NCBI GenBank assembly: GCA_963966775.1
Contig: CAXAAH010000001.1
Location: forward strand, 1 to 64,000
Direction of reading: 5' to 3'
Length of the DNA stretch: 64,000 nt
Source: UBA685 sp002299005
GTDB taxonomy: Bacteria; Pseudomonadota; Alphaproteobacteria; Puniceispirillales; Puniceispirillaceae
Shown: positions 45,150 to 53,406 of the stretch, one piece after another
Numbering within the stretch: position 1 is the first letter of the stretch
Layout: each line of letters opens with the position of its first letter
Translations under genes and position numbers: made by a program
Notes under the pieces: model-generated
Told to the model about the DNA's origin: nothing
What the model saw: the letters and a program-made list of their open reading frames with translations, nothing else
The model's database searches: none

Positions 45150-46628
45150 TTAGCGCGGTTGGAATGGGTTAGCGATAGGGTCGTCTGACATATTCATCCA
45201 GACAGTCTTGGGGCGTGTGTAATCCATCAATGCTTGGAAGCCTGCTTCTCTGCCATGGCCTGAATGTTTCATGCCGCCAAATTCAGCGATGGGCGAGATA
45301 GCACGGTAGGTATTCACCCAAATAATGCCCGCGCGTATGTTCTGTGATAGGCGCAAAGCTCTGGCGTTATTGGTCGTGAAGATGCCAGCCGCTAGCCCGT
45401 AATCACTATCATTGGCAAGCGCGAGAACCTCATCTTCGGTTTTGAAGCGTTGGACCGCCAAGACAGGGCCGAATAATTCTGTCTGCACAAGGCTCATAGA
45501 TTGGTCAGGGCAGTCGATGATGGTTGGCTCAAAATACAGCCCGCCTAAATCTTCGCGTGCGTTGCCGCCGGCCAAGATTGTGCCGCCTTGTTCAACCGCA
45601 AGGGCCACTTGCTCTGTGATAAGGCTCATCTGGCCTGTGGTGCAAAGAGGCCCCATCTCTGTCTCATCTGCTTGCGGGTCGCCAATCTTAATGCCCTTGG
45701 CAATGGCGACCATCTTTTCAAGGAATTCATCTGCGATATCCTCATGCAAATAGAGGCGAGAGCCTGCGACACAAGACTGGCCTGTTGCGGCAAAAATACC
45801 AGCGACAGAACCATTAACCGCTGATTCGATATCCGCATCATCAAAGACAATAAACGGGGATTTGCCGCCAAGTTCTAGCGATACTTCCGCAAAATTTTCA
45901 GCCGAATTGCGGATAATATGACGCGCAGATTGAGTGCCGCCTGTAAAGGCAATACGTGCGATGCTAGGGTGGGTTGTCAGCGTCTTACCGCACGGGTCAC
46001 CAAAGCCTGTGATGATATTGATGACGCCGTCAGGGATGCCGGCTTGCTTGGCCAATTTACCAAATTCTAGCAAAGGCGCAGAGGCATGTTCTGAGGCCTT
46101 TAGAACAATCGTGTTGCCTGTTGCCAAGGCAGGGCCAATCTTCGTCGCTGATAAGAACATCTGCGAATTCCACGGAATAATCGCGGCAATCACCCCAAGC
46201 GGCTCACGATATGTGAAGACAAACATATCAGGCTTATCAATCGGCAATGTATCGCCATGCAATTTATCAGCCGCGCCAGCATAATAACGCAGATATTCAG
46301 CGATATATTGACACTGCCAGCGTGTTTCTTTGAACATCTTGCCGGTATCAGTGGTCTCAATGCGGCCAATAGCCTCAGAATTTTCGGCGAGCAGATCAGC
46401 TAGCTTGCCAAGTAATTTACCGCGCATGCTAGGCGTCATCTGCCCCCATGGCCCTTGCAAAGCATCAGAGGCCGCGCGAACAGCCCTATCAACATCATCA
46501 GCCGTCGCGGCGGCAAAGCTTGCCCAAACAGCGCCTGTGGCTGGATTGACAGAGTCAAACCGTGCCCCATCACTGGCAGGCACAAACGCGCCATTAATTA
46601 ACATGTCATAAGATGTGATATCGCTCAT
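45150..46628 (-). CDS. Aldehyde dehydrogenase
   Basis: 492 residues, NAD(P)-dependent. Catalytic triad residues are Asn154 (IPWNSQM), Glu252 (LELGGKSP) and Cys286 (GQSCVAGSRLYLH). Cofactor loop FTGGTQSARHI lies near 228-238. C-terminal IAEFGGMKHSGHGREAG is typical of the betaine/phenylacetaldehyde-type ALDH group. It is the first gene of the five-gene operon and is divergent from its probable LysR regulator. It likely oxidises the aldehyde released by the monooxygenase or lyase step (inference). Confidence 0.93.
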   Translation of the reverse strand: MSDITSYDMLINGAFVPASDGARFDSVNPATGAVWASFAAATADDVDRAVRAASDALQGPWGQMTPSMRGKLLGKLADLLAENSEAIGRIETTDTGKMFKETRWQCQYIAEYLRYYAGAADKLHGDTLPIDKPDMFVFTYREPLGVIAAIIPWNSQMFLSATKIGPALATGNTIVLKASEHASAPLLEFGKLAKQAGIPDGVINIITGFGDPCGKTLTTHPSIARIAFTGGTQSARHIIRNSAENFAEVSLELGGKSPFIVFDDADIESAVNGSVAGIFAATGQSCVAGSRLYLHEDIADEFLEKMVAIAKGIKIGDPQADETEMGPLCTTGQMSLITEQVALAVEQGGTILAGGNAREDLGGLYFEPTIIDCPDQSMSLVQTELFGPVLAVQRFKTEDEVLALANDSDYGLAAGIFTTNNARALRLSQNIRAGIIWVNTYRAISPIAEFGGMKHSGHGREAGFQALMDYTRPKTVWMNMSDDPIANPFQPR

Positions 46629-46710
46629 CTCTGATAGCCCCCCGACTGTCTTATTAGAAACAAGACATTTGCAGATTTAATAAATTTTGAAAAACGAATT
46701 TTTTTCACTT

Positions 46711-46727
46711 AATAATTCAAAATTATT
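46711..46727. promoter_or_regulatory. Perfect inverted repeat between the LysR and aldehyde dehydrogenase genes
   Basis: aataatt-caa-aattatt is a 17-bp perfect inverted repeat lying 16 bp before the LysR ATG at 46744. It probably is an autoregulatory LysR-type site. The AT-rich nature raises the chance of coincidence. Confidence 0.5.
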
Positions 46728-46743
46728 GAAGTATCATGGAGGT

Positions 46744-47610
46744 ATGAATCAATCAGCCTTGAAAACATTTATCGCGATTATTGAAACAGGGTCTTTGGTT
46801 AAAGCCTCAGAGCGATTGAACGTGACACAATCTTCGGTGACGATGCGCCTTAAAGCGCTTGAAGAAGAGGTTGGGCAGACATTAATCATCCGCCAAAAAT
46901 CAGGTGTGAGCCTAACCGCCGCTGGCACGAAGCTGTTATCTTATGCGCGGGTGATTGATGGGCTATGGGGACAGGCTTTGCGCGCGACCTCTCTGCCGCA
47001 GGGCATGTCACAAATCTATAATATTGGTTGCACGCCGCTATTGTGGGATTTAGGTGGTCGTCATTTCTTTAACAAGCTTCGCGCCTATGAGGTAGGGTTT
47101 GCGCTATCGGTGCAACAAGCTGATGAGGGGGTGTTAATCAAAGGCTTAAATGAGGGTACCATTGATATGGCGCTTGTTGGTGAGCCTGTGGTGCGCAAAT
47201 CGCAAAAGGCATTGCAGCTTGATGATGAAGAATTAGCGCTCTATTCAGATCGCATTGAGACACCTCTGCGTTTTGATAGCCAGTATGTTTATGTTGATTA
47301 TGGCCCTGATTTTAGACGCCAGCATGATGAATATTATTATGATGCAGGCGCCGCCTATGTCAGCTTTAACACGGCACAAATGGCGCTGTCTTATTTGCGC
47401 GAATTTGGCGGATCTGCTTATTTACCGCGCCGGCTGGTCAAAGAGGCGCGTGCGCAAGACGAAGGTGATGATGCAAAAAAGCGCCTGTTCGAGATGGAAC
47501 AGGCGCCTTGTTTTCAGCTTCAAAAACATCTCATCATGAAATTAGATGAGCGTGAAGACAGCGCTTGGATTGAAGCGCTTTTATCAGAATCAGACCTACT
47601 CAGCCGCTAG
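46744..47610 (+). CDS. LysR-family regulator of the catabolic operon
   Basis: 288 residues from ATG 46744. The N-terminal helix-turn-helix reads LKTFIAIIETGSLVKASERL then TQSSVTMRLKALEEEVGQTL. The effector domain ends in a short charged tail. The ATG is directly preceded by tggaggt, an unusually short spacing. An upstream TTG at 46687 would add 19 non-LysR-like residues, so 46744 is preferred. It is divergent from the aldehyde dehydrogenase gene and is its probable activator. Its 3' end overlaps the end of the convergent RND gene by 15 bp. Confidence 0.87.
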   Translation: MNQSALKTFIAIIETGSLVKASERLNVTQSSVTMRLKALEEEVGQTLIIRQKSGVSLTAAGTKLLSYARVIDGLWGQALRATSLPQGMSQIYNIGCTPLLWDLGGRHFFNKLRAYEVGFALSVQQADEGVLIKGLNEGTIDMALVGEPVVRKSQKALQLDDEELALYSDRIETPLRFDSQYVYVDYGPDFRRQHDEYYYDAGAAYVSFNTAQMALSYLREFGGSAYLPRRLVKEARAQDEGDDAKKRLFEMEQAPCFQLQKHLIMKLDEREDSAWIEALLSESDLLSR

Positions 47611-50600
47611 TGGGCGGCGCCTGATACGCGCAATTACCCAGCTCTTTGCCCGGGTAAGACGGTTGTCGACATTCTCCCCCAAAACAAGCAACGCAGGTGT
47701 TGCTAGCAAGGTTAAGATGGTCGCGAAGGTCAAACCGCCTGCGATTGTGCTTGCCAAATCTGTCCACCATTGTGATGACGGTGCGCCAACAAGAATAGAT
47801 CTGTCACCAAATTGGATGGTCAATTCAAACACCATCGGCACAAGGCCCAAGATAGTCGTCACGGCCGTCAAGATAACCGGGCGGAAACGCGCAAGACCGG
47901 CATGGAACGCGGCTTGCCTTGCATCATAGCCTTTCTTGCGGAACTCATTAAAGGTGTCGATCAGAACGATGTTATTATTCACGACCACCCCTGCAAGCGC
48001 GATAATGCCAAGGCCTGACATCACAACCCCAAATGGGCGCTCCATAATCCATAGCCCCAAAAAGACGCCGCCAGAGGATAGAATAATCGCCGACATGGTC
48101 ACGATTGTCTGCCACACTGAGTTGAATTGAATCATCAAAATCAGCACCATCAGACACATTGAAAGCGCGAATGAAGAGCCAAGGAAGGCTTGCGTTTCAG
48201 CAATATCTTCACTCTCACCGCCAAATTCAACGCGTGAGCCGTCTGAGATTTTAGCCTCATCAATGGCGCTCTGCAAATCGGCAACAAGCTTATCAGGCAA
48301 CAGGCCTTCTTCGACATCTGCGTCAATATAATAGAAACGCTGGCCATTTTTGCGCTGGATATCGCCGCCTTTTGGCTGTGGCACCAATGAGGCAAAGACC
48401 GTCAGAGGCACATAATTGCCTGAGGCTGTGGGGATGCGCAATTCTTCTAAACGGTCAAGATTACGCTGGCCACGCTGGAAGCGCAAAGTGATATCAATCT
48501 CATCATCTGAATCATCAGGGCGATAATCAGAGATATCAACACCGCGCGTGATAAGCTTGACCATATCGCCAATCTGGTCAATTGAGACACCGTGGCGCGC
48601 CGCTTCATCGCGGTCAATCTGGATGGTCCATTCAATCCCCGGAAGAGGGCGCGAGTCAGTGATATCGACAAACCCGCCCATATCCTGCATCAGCTGGACA
48701 ATTTGGGCTGTGGCATTGGAAGCTATATCAAGGTCATCATTGAAAATCTCAAGATGAATAGGCTTGCCGCCACCGGGCCCGCCTTGTTGGGCTGTGATTG
48801 AGATATCAACACCCGCAAGCCCATCGAGGCGCGCGCGCATATCATCAATCAGCACATTGGCCGTCTCACGTTTTTGCCAATCTTCAAAAACGGTGCGGAT
48901 AAAGCCAATTGAATCAGCCGGGCTTTCATTACCGCCCGGGCCAGATTTGGCATATTTGGCAGACACACCGTCAACTTGCAGAATGCGTCCCTCGGCTTGC
49001 TTTACCAGATTGTCTTTTTCCTCAGCTGCCAAATCACCGCGCGCCAGAATTTGCACAACAGCTTGTTCAGGTTCGATGTCGGGGAAGAAGCTAACGCCAA
49101 GACCAGCTGAGCTATAGACGCCAAAGGCAAAGGTCATAAAGCCGGCAACCGCCACAACCACCAATGAGGGGAAGTGAATAGCGCGCTTTAAAATCCAGCG
49201 ATAAGCGCGCGGCGCACTTCGTCTGGCACCACCCTTATCAGGCGCTTTTTTGCCAATCATCCCACCAAGTACGGGCACAAAGATAAGCGCCATAATCAAA
49301 GAGGCTGAAAGCACGCAAATCACGGTGATCGGCAGATATTTCATAAAGCCGCCAACAATGCCCGGCCAATAAAGCAGGGGCAAGAACACCATCAATGTGG
49401 TGATAGTAGAGGCAATAATCGGCCATGCCATGCGCAAGGCCCCATCACGATAAGCGGTTTTCCGGTCGGCGCGTTGCGATATACGCCTATCGGCATATTC
49501 GGTCGTGACAATTACCCCATCAACCAGCATACCTGCCACCAGAATAAGCGAGAATAGTACAATGATATTCATCGTCACGCCAAGGTAGGCAAGAACCGTG
49601 ATGCCCATCAAGAAACTGCCCGGAATCGCAAGGCCAACCAATGTCGCATTGCGCAAACCAAGGCTTGCCACAACCACCACCATCACAATCACAACCGCGG
49701 CTGTCACATTGTTGGTCAAATCGCCCAGCAATGTGCGCACAGTTTTTGAATCATCGTAAAGATAGCTCACCTTCACATCGCCCGGCAGGCTCTTTGCGCC
49801 TTCATTAATGATCGCTCTTGCGGCGCCTACGACCTCTAGGATATTTGCACCAACACGTTTTTTTACATCCAAGACAACAGAGCTTTGGCCGTTTACACGT
49901 GACCAGCCATTCGCATCTTGAAAGGCACGACGGATAGTCGCGATATCGCTGAAGTGAATGGTCGTCCCATCAGCGATTTTAATCGGCATATTATTGAGAT
50001 CTTCAAGGCTTTCGATAACGCCCGGCACTTTGACAACCAACCTGCCAGCACCTGTATCAATCGCGCCAGCTGTCACCAGCTGGTTATTTGCGGCGACAAG
50101 ACCAATGACACTTGCCGGATTTAGCCCATAGGCCTCAATCGCAAGCGCATCGATGAGGATTTCAATCACCTCCTCACGGTCGCCGCCAATATCAACTTCA
50201 AGCACGCCATCAACCGCCTCAAGACGGTCTTTTAATTCACGCGCCGCAAGCACCAATGAGCGCTCATCAAGATTGCCGTAAAGCGCGGCTGTCAGGATTG
50301 GAAATAGCCCCAATGATATCTCATTGACCTTCGGCTCATCTGCGTTAGCGGGCAGATCAGGCTTGGCATCATCAACCGCTTTTCGGACATCTTCCAGCAC
50401 AAGATCAATATCTTCACCAGCAAGGAATTCCAATGTCACAGACGCATAACCTTCGGTTGCTACACCTGTCATTTTATCAAGGCCTGCGACTGATTGCAGT
50501 TGCTTTTCAAGCGGTTTTACCAACAGCTTTTCAGCGTCAGATGGCGAGATGCCTGAATAGCTTACAGAGGCGTAGGCCACGGGAATTTCGACATCTGGGT

Positions 50601-50712
50601 TGGCTTCTTTTGGGATTTGCACCGTTGCGTTAAAGCCAACAAACAAGATGATTATCAGCATAAAGACAATAGCACCGGGGCGGCTAAAGGCCGCTTTGAT
50701 GAGCGCATGCAT
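47596..50712 (-). CDS. RND-family efflux pump inner-membrane transporter (HAE1/AcrB type)
   Basis: 1038 residues with the RND plan: a first membrane segment (~10-30), a large periplasmic domain, segments 2-6, a second periplasmic domain and segments 8-12. In segment 4 the proton-relay pair Asp-Asp of AcrB reads Asp-Gly (GMLVDGVIV). In segment 10 the relay Lys is replaced in VVVNNNIVLID. This pattern is found in several AcrB-like subfamilies outside the classic multidrug pumps. It is translationally coupled to the fusion-protein gene (TAATG, 1-bp overlap). The outer-membrane channel gene is not in the window. Substrate unknown. Confidence 0.92.
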   Translation of the reverse strand: MHALIKAAFSRPGAIVFMLIIILFVGFNATVQIPKEANPDVEIPVAYASVSYSGISPSDAEKLLVKPLEKQLQSVAGLDKMTGVATEGYASVTLEFLAGEDIDLVLEDVRKAVDDAKPDLPANADEPKVNEISLGLFPILTAALYGNLDERSLVLAARELKDRLEAVDGVLEVDIGGDREEVIEILIDALAIEAYGLNPASVIGLVAANNQLVTAGAIDTGAGRLVVKVPGVIESLEDLNNMPIKIADGTTIHFSDIATIRRAFQDANGWSRVNGQSSVVLDVKKRVGANILEVVGAARAIINEGAKSLPGDVKVSYLYDDSKTVRTLLGDLTNNVTAAVVIVMVVVVASLGLRNATLVGLAIPGSFLMGITVLAYLGVTMNIIVLFSLILVAGMLVDGVIVTTEYADRRISQRADRKTAYRDGALRMAWPIIASTITTLMVFLPLLYWPGIVGGFMKYLPITVICVLSASLIMALIFVPVLGGMIGKKAPDKGGARRSAPRAYRWILKRAIHFPSLVVVAVAGFMTFAFGVYSSAGLGVSFFPDIEPEQAVVQILARGDLAAEEKDNLVKQAEGRILQVDGVSAKYAKSGPGGNESPADSIGFIRTVFEDWQKRETANVLIDDMRARLDGLAGVDISITAQQGGPGGGKPIHLEIFNDDLDIASNATAQIVQLMQDMGGFVDITDSRPLPGIEWTIQIDRDEAARHGVSIDQIGDMVKLITRGVDISDYRPDDSDDEIDITLRFQRGQRNLDRLEELRIPTASGNYVPLTVFASLVPQPKGGDIQRKNGQRFYYIDADVEEGLLPDKLVADLQSAIDEAKISDGSRVEFGGESEDIAETQAFLGSSFALSMCLMVLILMIQFNSVWQTIVTMSAIILSSGGVFLGLWIMERPFGVVMSGLGIIALAGVVVNNNIVLIDTFNEFRKKGYDARQAAFHAGLARFRPVILTAVTTILGLVPMVFELTIQFGDRSILVGAPSSQWWTDLASTIAGGLTFATILTLLATPALLVLGENVDNRLTRAKSWVIARIRRRPLAAE

Positions 50713-51983
50713 TAGCTGTTCTCCCCGCTTGTTGTGTCAAGCTCATAGCGCACAGCTTCACCTTCGGATAAGAAGGCCTGTCCTGCGGCAAGCACAATAG
50801 TGTCATCGCCAAGGCCTGAGATGAAGGCTGAATTGCCTGATGTGCGGACTAATTCGACAGCAACAGTTTTAACCCTCTCATCAGCATCAACGATCTTCGC
50901 TGTCAGCTGGCCATCTTCATCAACATTCAAATGAGCAGGCGAGATTTCAAACGCATCAACTGTGCCAATGGTCACACTTGCCTCAGCACTCATGCCGGCG
51001 CGCAATGCCCCATCGCGGTTATCAAGGCTCACCTCAATGGTGAAGGTGCGTGTCGCAAGATTGGCCGTGCTAGCGATTTTTGTAACTGTCCCTGTGGTGT
51101 TGCCTTGGCCAATAATCTCAATATCGGCTCTATCGCCAATTGTGATGTCACTGATACGGGCTTGCGGAATCGGCACATCTAGGATCAGCTCTTGCAAGCC
51201 GATAATATGGGCCACCCTGCCATTATCTGAGGCAAATTCGCCAATCTCAACCATGATATCTTCAAGCCAGCCATCTTGCGGGGCTGTGATGGTCGTAAAG
51301 CCAAGCTGTTCTTCTAGCATGGCAAGACGCGCATCCACTGATTTCAATTGTGCATAAGAAGCAGATAATTCTTTTTCTTCTGAAAGAGACTGTAATTCAA
51401 ACAGGCGTGTCTCTGCGGCGGTTAATTGGGCGCGCTGAGAGGTTAGCGATAATTCTGTTTGCAGGCCGCGCTTTGCCAGCTCTTGATTAGCCTCATAGGT
51501 GGCTTTAATCGCGGCAAGCTCTGTTTCTGCGGCATTAAGCTGTGCGGCGAGGGTGCCATCCGCGCTAAAGCGCTTTTTGGCATCTTCGTAAGCGGCAAGA
51601 GCGGCTTGTCTTTCTGCTTTTGCCGCCGCGATATCGGCGTTTAAGGTGCCTTTTGAAAGTTCAATTAAAGCCTCACCTTGCGCGACCCAGCTGCCTTCTT
51701 TGGCAGGGATGGCGGCAACAAAGGCTTTGCGGCGGCTGACAATTTGGACATCATAGGAGGTGCGCGTCACGCCGCTTGCTCTGACCTGTAGAGGCGTTTG
51801 GTTATTGGCAACACGAAGCGCTTTAATCGTTAATTGCTTTACAGGCTCATCTGTTGCAACGGCCGTATCAGCGATTGCCGCCTCATCAGCAGAAGGCGCA
51901 GGAGAGAAAAGGCCAGATAACATCCATGCAGTGACACCGCCCGCAATTAAGAGGGCCCAAATATAAGAGCTACGCACGCGCAT
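50712..51983 (-). CDS. RND efflux periplasmic adaptor (membrane fusion) protein
   Basis: 423 residues from ATG 51983. The longer frame to 52124 would overlap the upstream gene by 50 bp and has a non-signal-like, basic N-terminus. A membrane anchor (~5-25) is followed by a lipoyl half (~75-115), a long alpha-helical hairpin (~115-235) rich in Ala, Glu and Leu, the second lipoyl half with TITAPQDGWLEDIMVEIGEF, split at the hairpin end, and a beta-barrel. It bridges the RND pump to an outer-membrane factor. The pump gene starts on its stop codon. Confidence 0.88.
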   Translation of the reverse strand: MRVRSSYIWALLIAGGVTAWMLSGLFSPAPSADEAAIADTAVATDEPVKQLTIKALRVANNQTPLQVRASGVTRTSYDVQIVSRRKAFVAAIPAKEGSWVAQGEALIELSKGTLNADIAAAKAERQAALAAYEDAKKRFSADGTLAAQLNAAETELAAIKATYEANQELAKRGLQTELSLTSQRAQLTAAETRLFELQSLSEEKELSASYAQLKSVDARLAMLEEQLGFTTITAPQDGWLEDIMVEIGEFASDNGRVAHIIGLQELILDVPIPQARISDITIGDRADIEIIGQGNTTGTVTKIASTANLATRTFTIEVSLDNRDGALRAGMSAEASVTIGTVDAFEISPAHLNVDEDGQLTAKIVDADERVKTVAVELVRTSGNSAFISGLGDDTIVLAAGQAFLSEGEAVRYELDTTSGENS

Positions 51984-52074
51984 AATCAGTCTCGTTTCAA
52001 ATTGGAGTTTCGATGCGCCTGTTATAGCATGATTCACTTTGAGACGAAACCATCTCGATAAATACGAGATAGGA

Positions 52075-53298
52075 TTAGATAACCGCTTTTTCGATGATTG
52101 GCCTATTTTGCGGGATGCGGTCATAATGGAACGGTGTCATATCAAGCGTCTTGTAAGAGCCGTAGGTTAGATATTCAGCTGTACCGCGCCCCATGGCTGG
52201 TGATTGCTGAAGGCCATGGCCGGAAAATCCATTGAGGAAGACAAAATTCTCAACCTCTGTATGCGGCCCCATAATCGCATTATGGTCAAAATAATTAGTG
52301 GCATAATGACCAGCCCATTCACGCACAACTTTAATCGCTTCAAATTGCGGAATGCGCGTCGCCAAGACAGGCCAGATATGATCCATCCATAGGCTGTGAT
52401 CCATCTCAAAATCATCATAAGCGACGGCGGGATCAATCTCTGCATGACCACCTGCCATATAGAGCGAGGAGCCATCTTGGCGGAAATGAACGCCTGAAGG
52501 GTCAATCGTTAGCGGCAAGTCTCTATCAAGCGGGTTTTCAGCTGAAAAGACCCATGTATAACGCTTGCGAGGCTCAACAGGCACATCAATGCCGGCCATC
52601 TTGCAGGTTTCAATCGCGCGTGGGCCAGAGGCATTGACAAGCTGGCCGCAAGAGATGGTCTCACCGCTTGCAAGCGTCACAGATTCAACCCTTGTGCCCG
52701 CCGCGCTCTTACGCATGGCCACGACTTCATTATGGATATAATCAACACCATTTTGACGCGCTTTTTTGCGCAACCAATCAAAGACCGTGACGCCTTCCCA
52801 ATAGCCCTCATCAACAAGATTATGAGAGCCAAGCAGAATGTCATCAACATTATAGAACGGATAATCGCGCTTGATATCTTCTGGGCTCATAAGCTTGGTG
52901 CCTGCGCCAGCTTCTTGCTGAACGCTATGGCTTTCACGCAAAGTCTCGGCAAATTCAGGCGTGTCAGCCAGATACATATAGCCAAAATTCTGAATCGTCA
53001 GCTGTGGCACATCAGGGTCATTATCCATGAATTGACGCATATTTTTGACAAATTCAGCGGCAAATTGAGAAATGCGAATATTTAGCTCGGCGCTAAATTG
53101 CTGTCTCATACAGCTATTTGTATGGTTGGTTGAGGAAAATTCGTAAGTCGGATCTTTTTCCACGACCAAAATGCGCCCATCAAAATCTTTGTTTTGCGAT
53201 AGGAACCAAGCGGTTGAAGAGCCCATAATAGCGCCGCCAATGATGATCACATCATAGCTGTCATGCTGTCCTGTTTTTGGATATATAAGGTTGCTCAT
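52075..53298 (-). CDS. FAD-dependent oxidoreductase, DAO family (FOXRED1/sarcosine-oxidase-like)
   Basis: 407 residues. FAD-binding DxIIIGGAIMGSS near 17-28, SSTNHTNSCMRQQFS (about 55-69) resembling the substrate/FAD loop of FOXRED1-like enzymes, VNASGPRAIETCKMAG mid-protein, and the C-terminal GFSGHGLQQSPAMGRGTAEYL that closes over the flavin. It probably oxidises a secondary or primary amino acid. No signal peptide. It lies between tpsB (108 bp upstream) and the efflux genes on the same strand, without an obvious link to either. Confidence 0.85.
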   Translation of the reverse strand: MSNLIYPKTGQHDSYDVIIIGGAIMGSSTAWFLSQNKDFDGRILVVEKDPTYEFSSTNHTNSCMRQQFSAELNIRISQFAAEFVKNMRQFMDNDPDVPQLTIQNFGYMYLADTPEFAETLRESHSVQQEAGAGTKLMSPEDIKRDYPFYNVDDILLGSHNLVDEGYWEGVTVFDWLRKKARQNGVDYIHNEVVAMRKSAAGTRVESVTLASGETISCGQLVNASGPRAIETCKMAGIDVPVEPRKRYTWVFSAENPLDRDLPLTIDPSGVHFRQDGSSLYMAGGHAEIDPAVAYDDFEMDHSLWMDHIWPVLATRIPQFEAIKVVREWAGHYATNYFDHNAIMGPHTEVENFVFLNGFSGHGLQQSPAMGRGTAEYLTYGSYKTLDMTPFHYDRIPQNRPIIEKAVI

Positions 53299-53406
53299 GA
53301 TATGATATCTCCTCTATCGCCCGCCCATTTCATGCCAAAATCAGACATGGCGCACATGTTATTTTGCTTACACCTACCGATTAGGCTTGTACAAGTAAAA
53401 ATTAGG

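Noticed and set aside
51984..52124. N-terminal extension of the efflux adaptor
   Set aside because: It overlaps the upstream oxidoreductase gene by 50 bp and lacks signal-peptide character. The ATG at 51983 directly precedes a normal membrane anchor.
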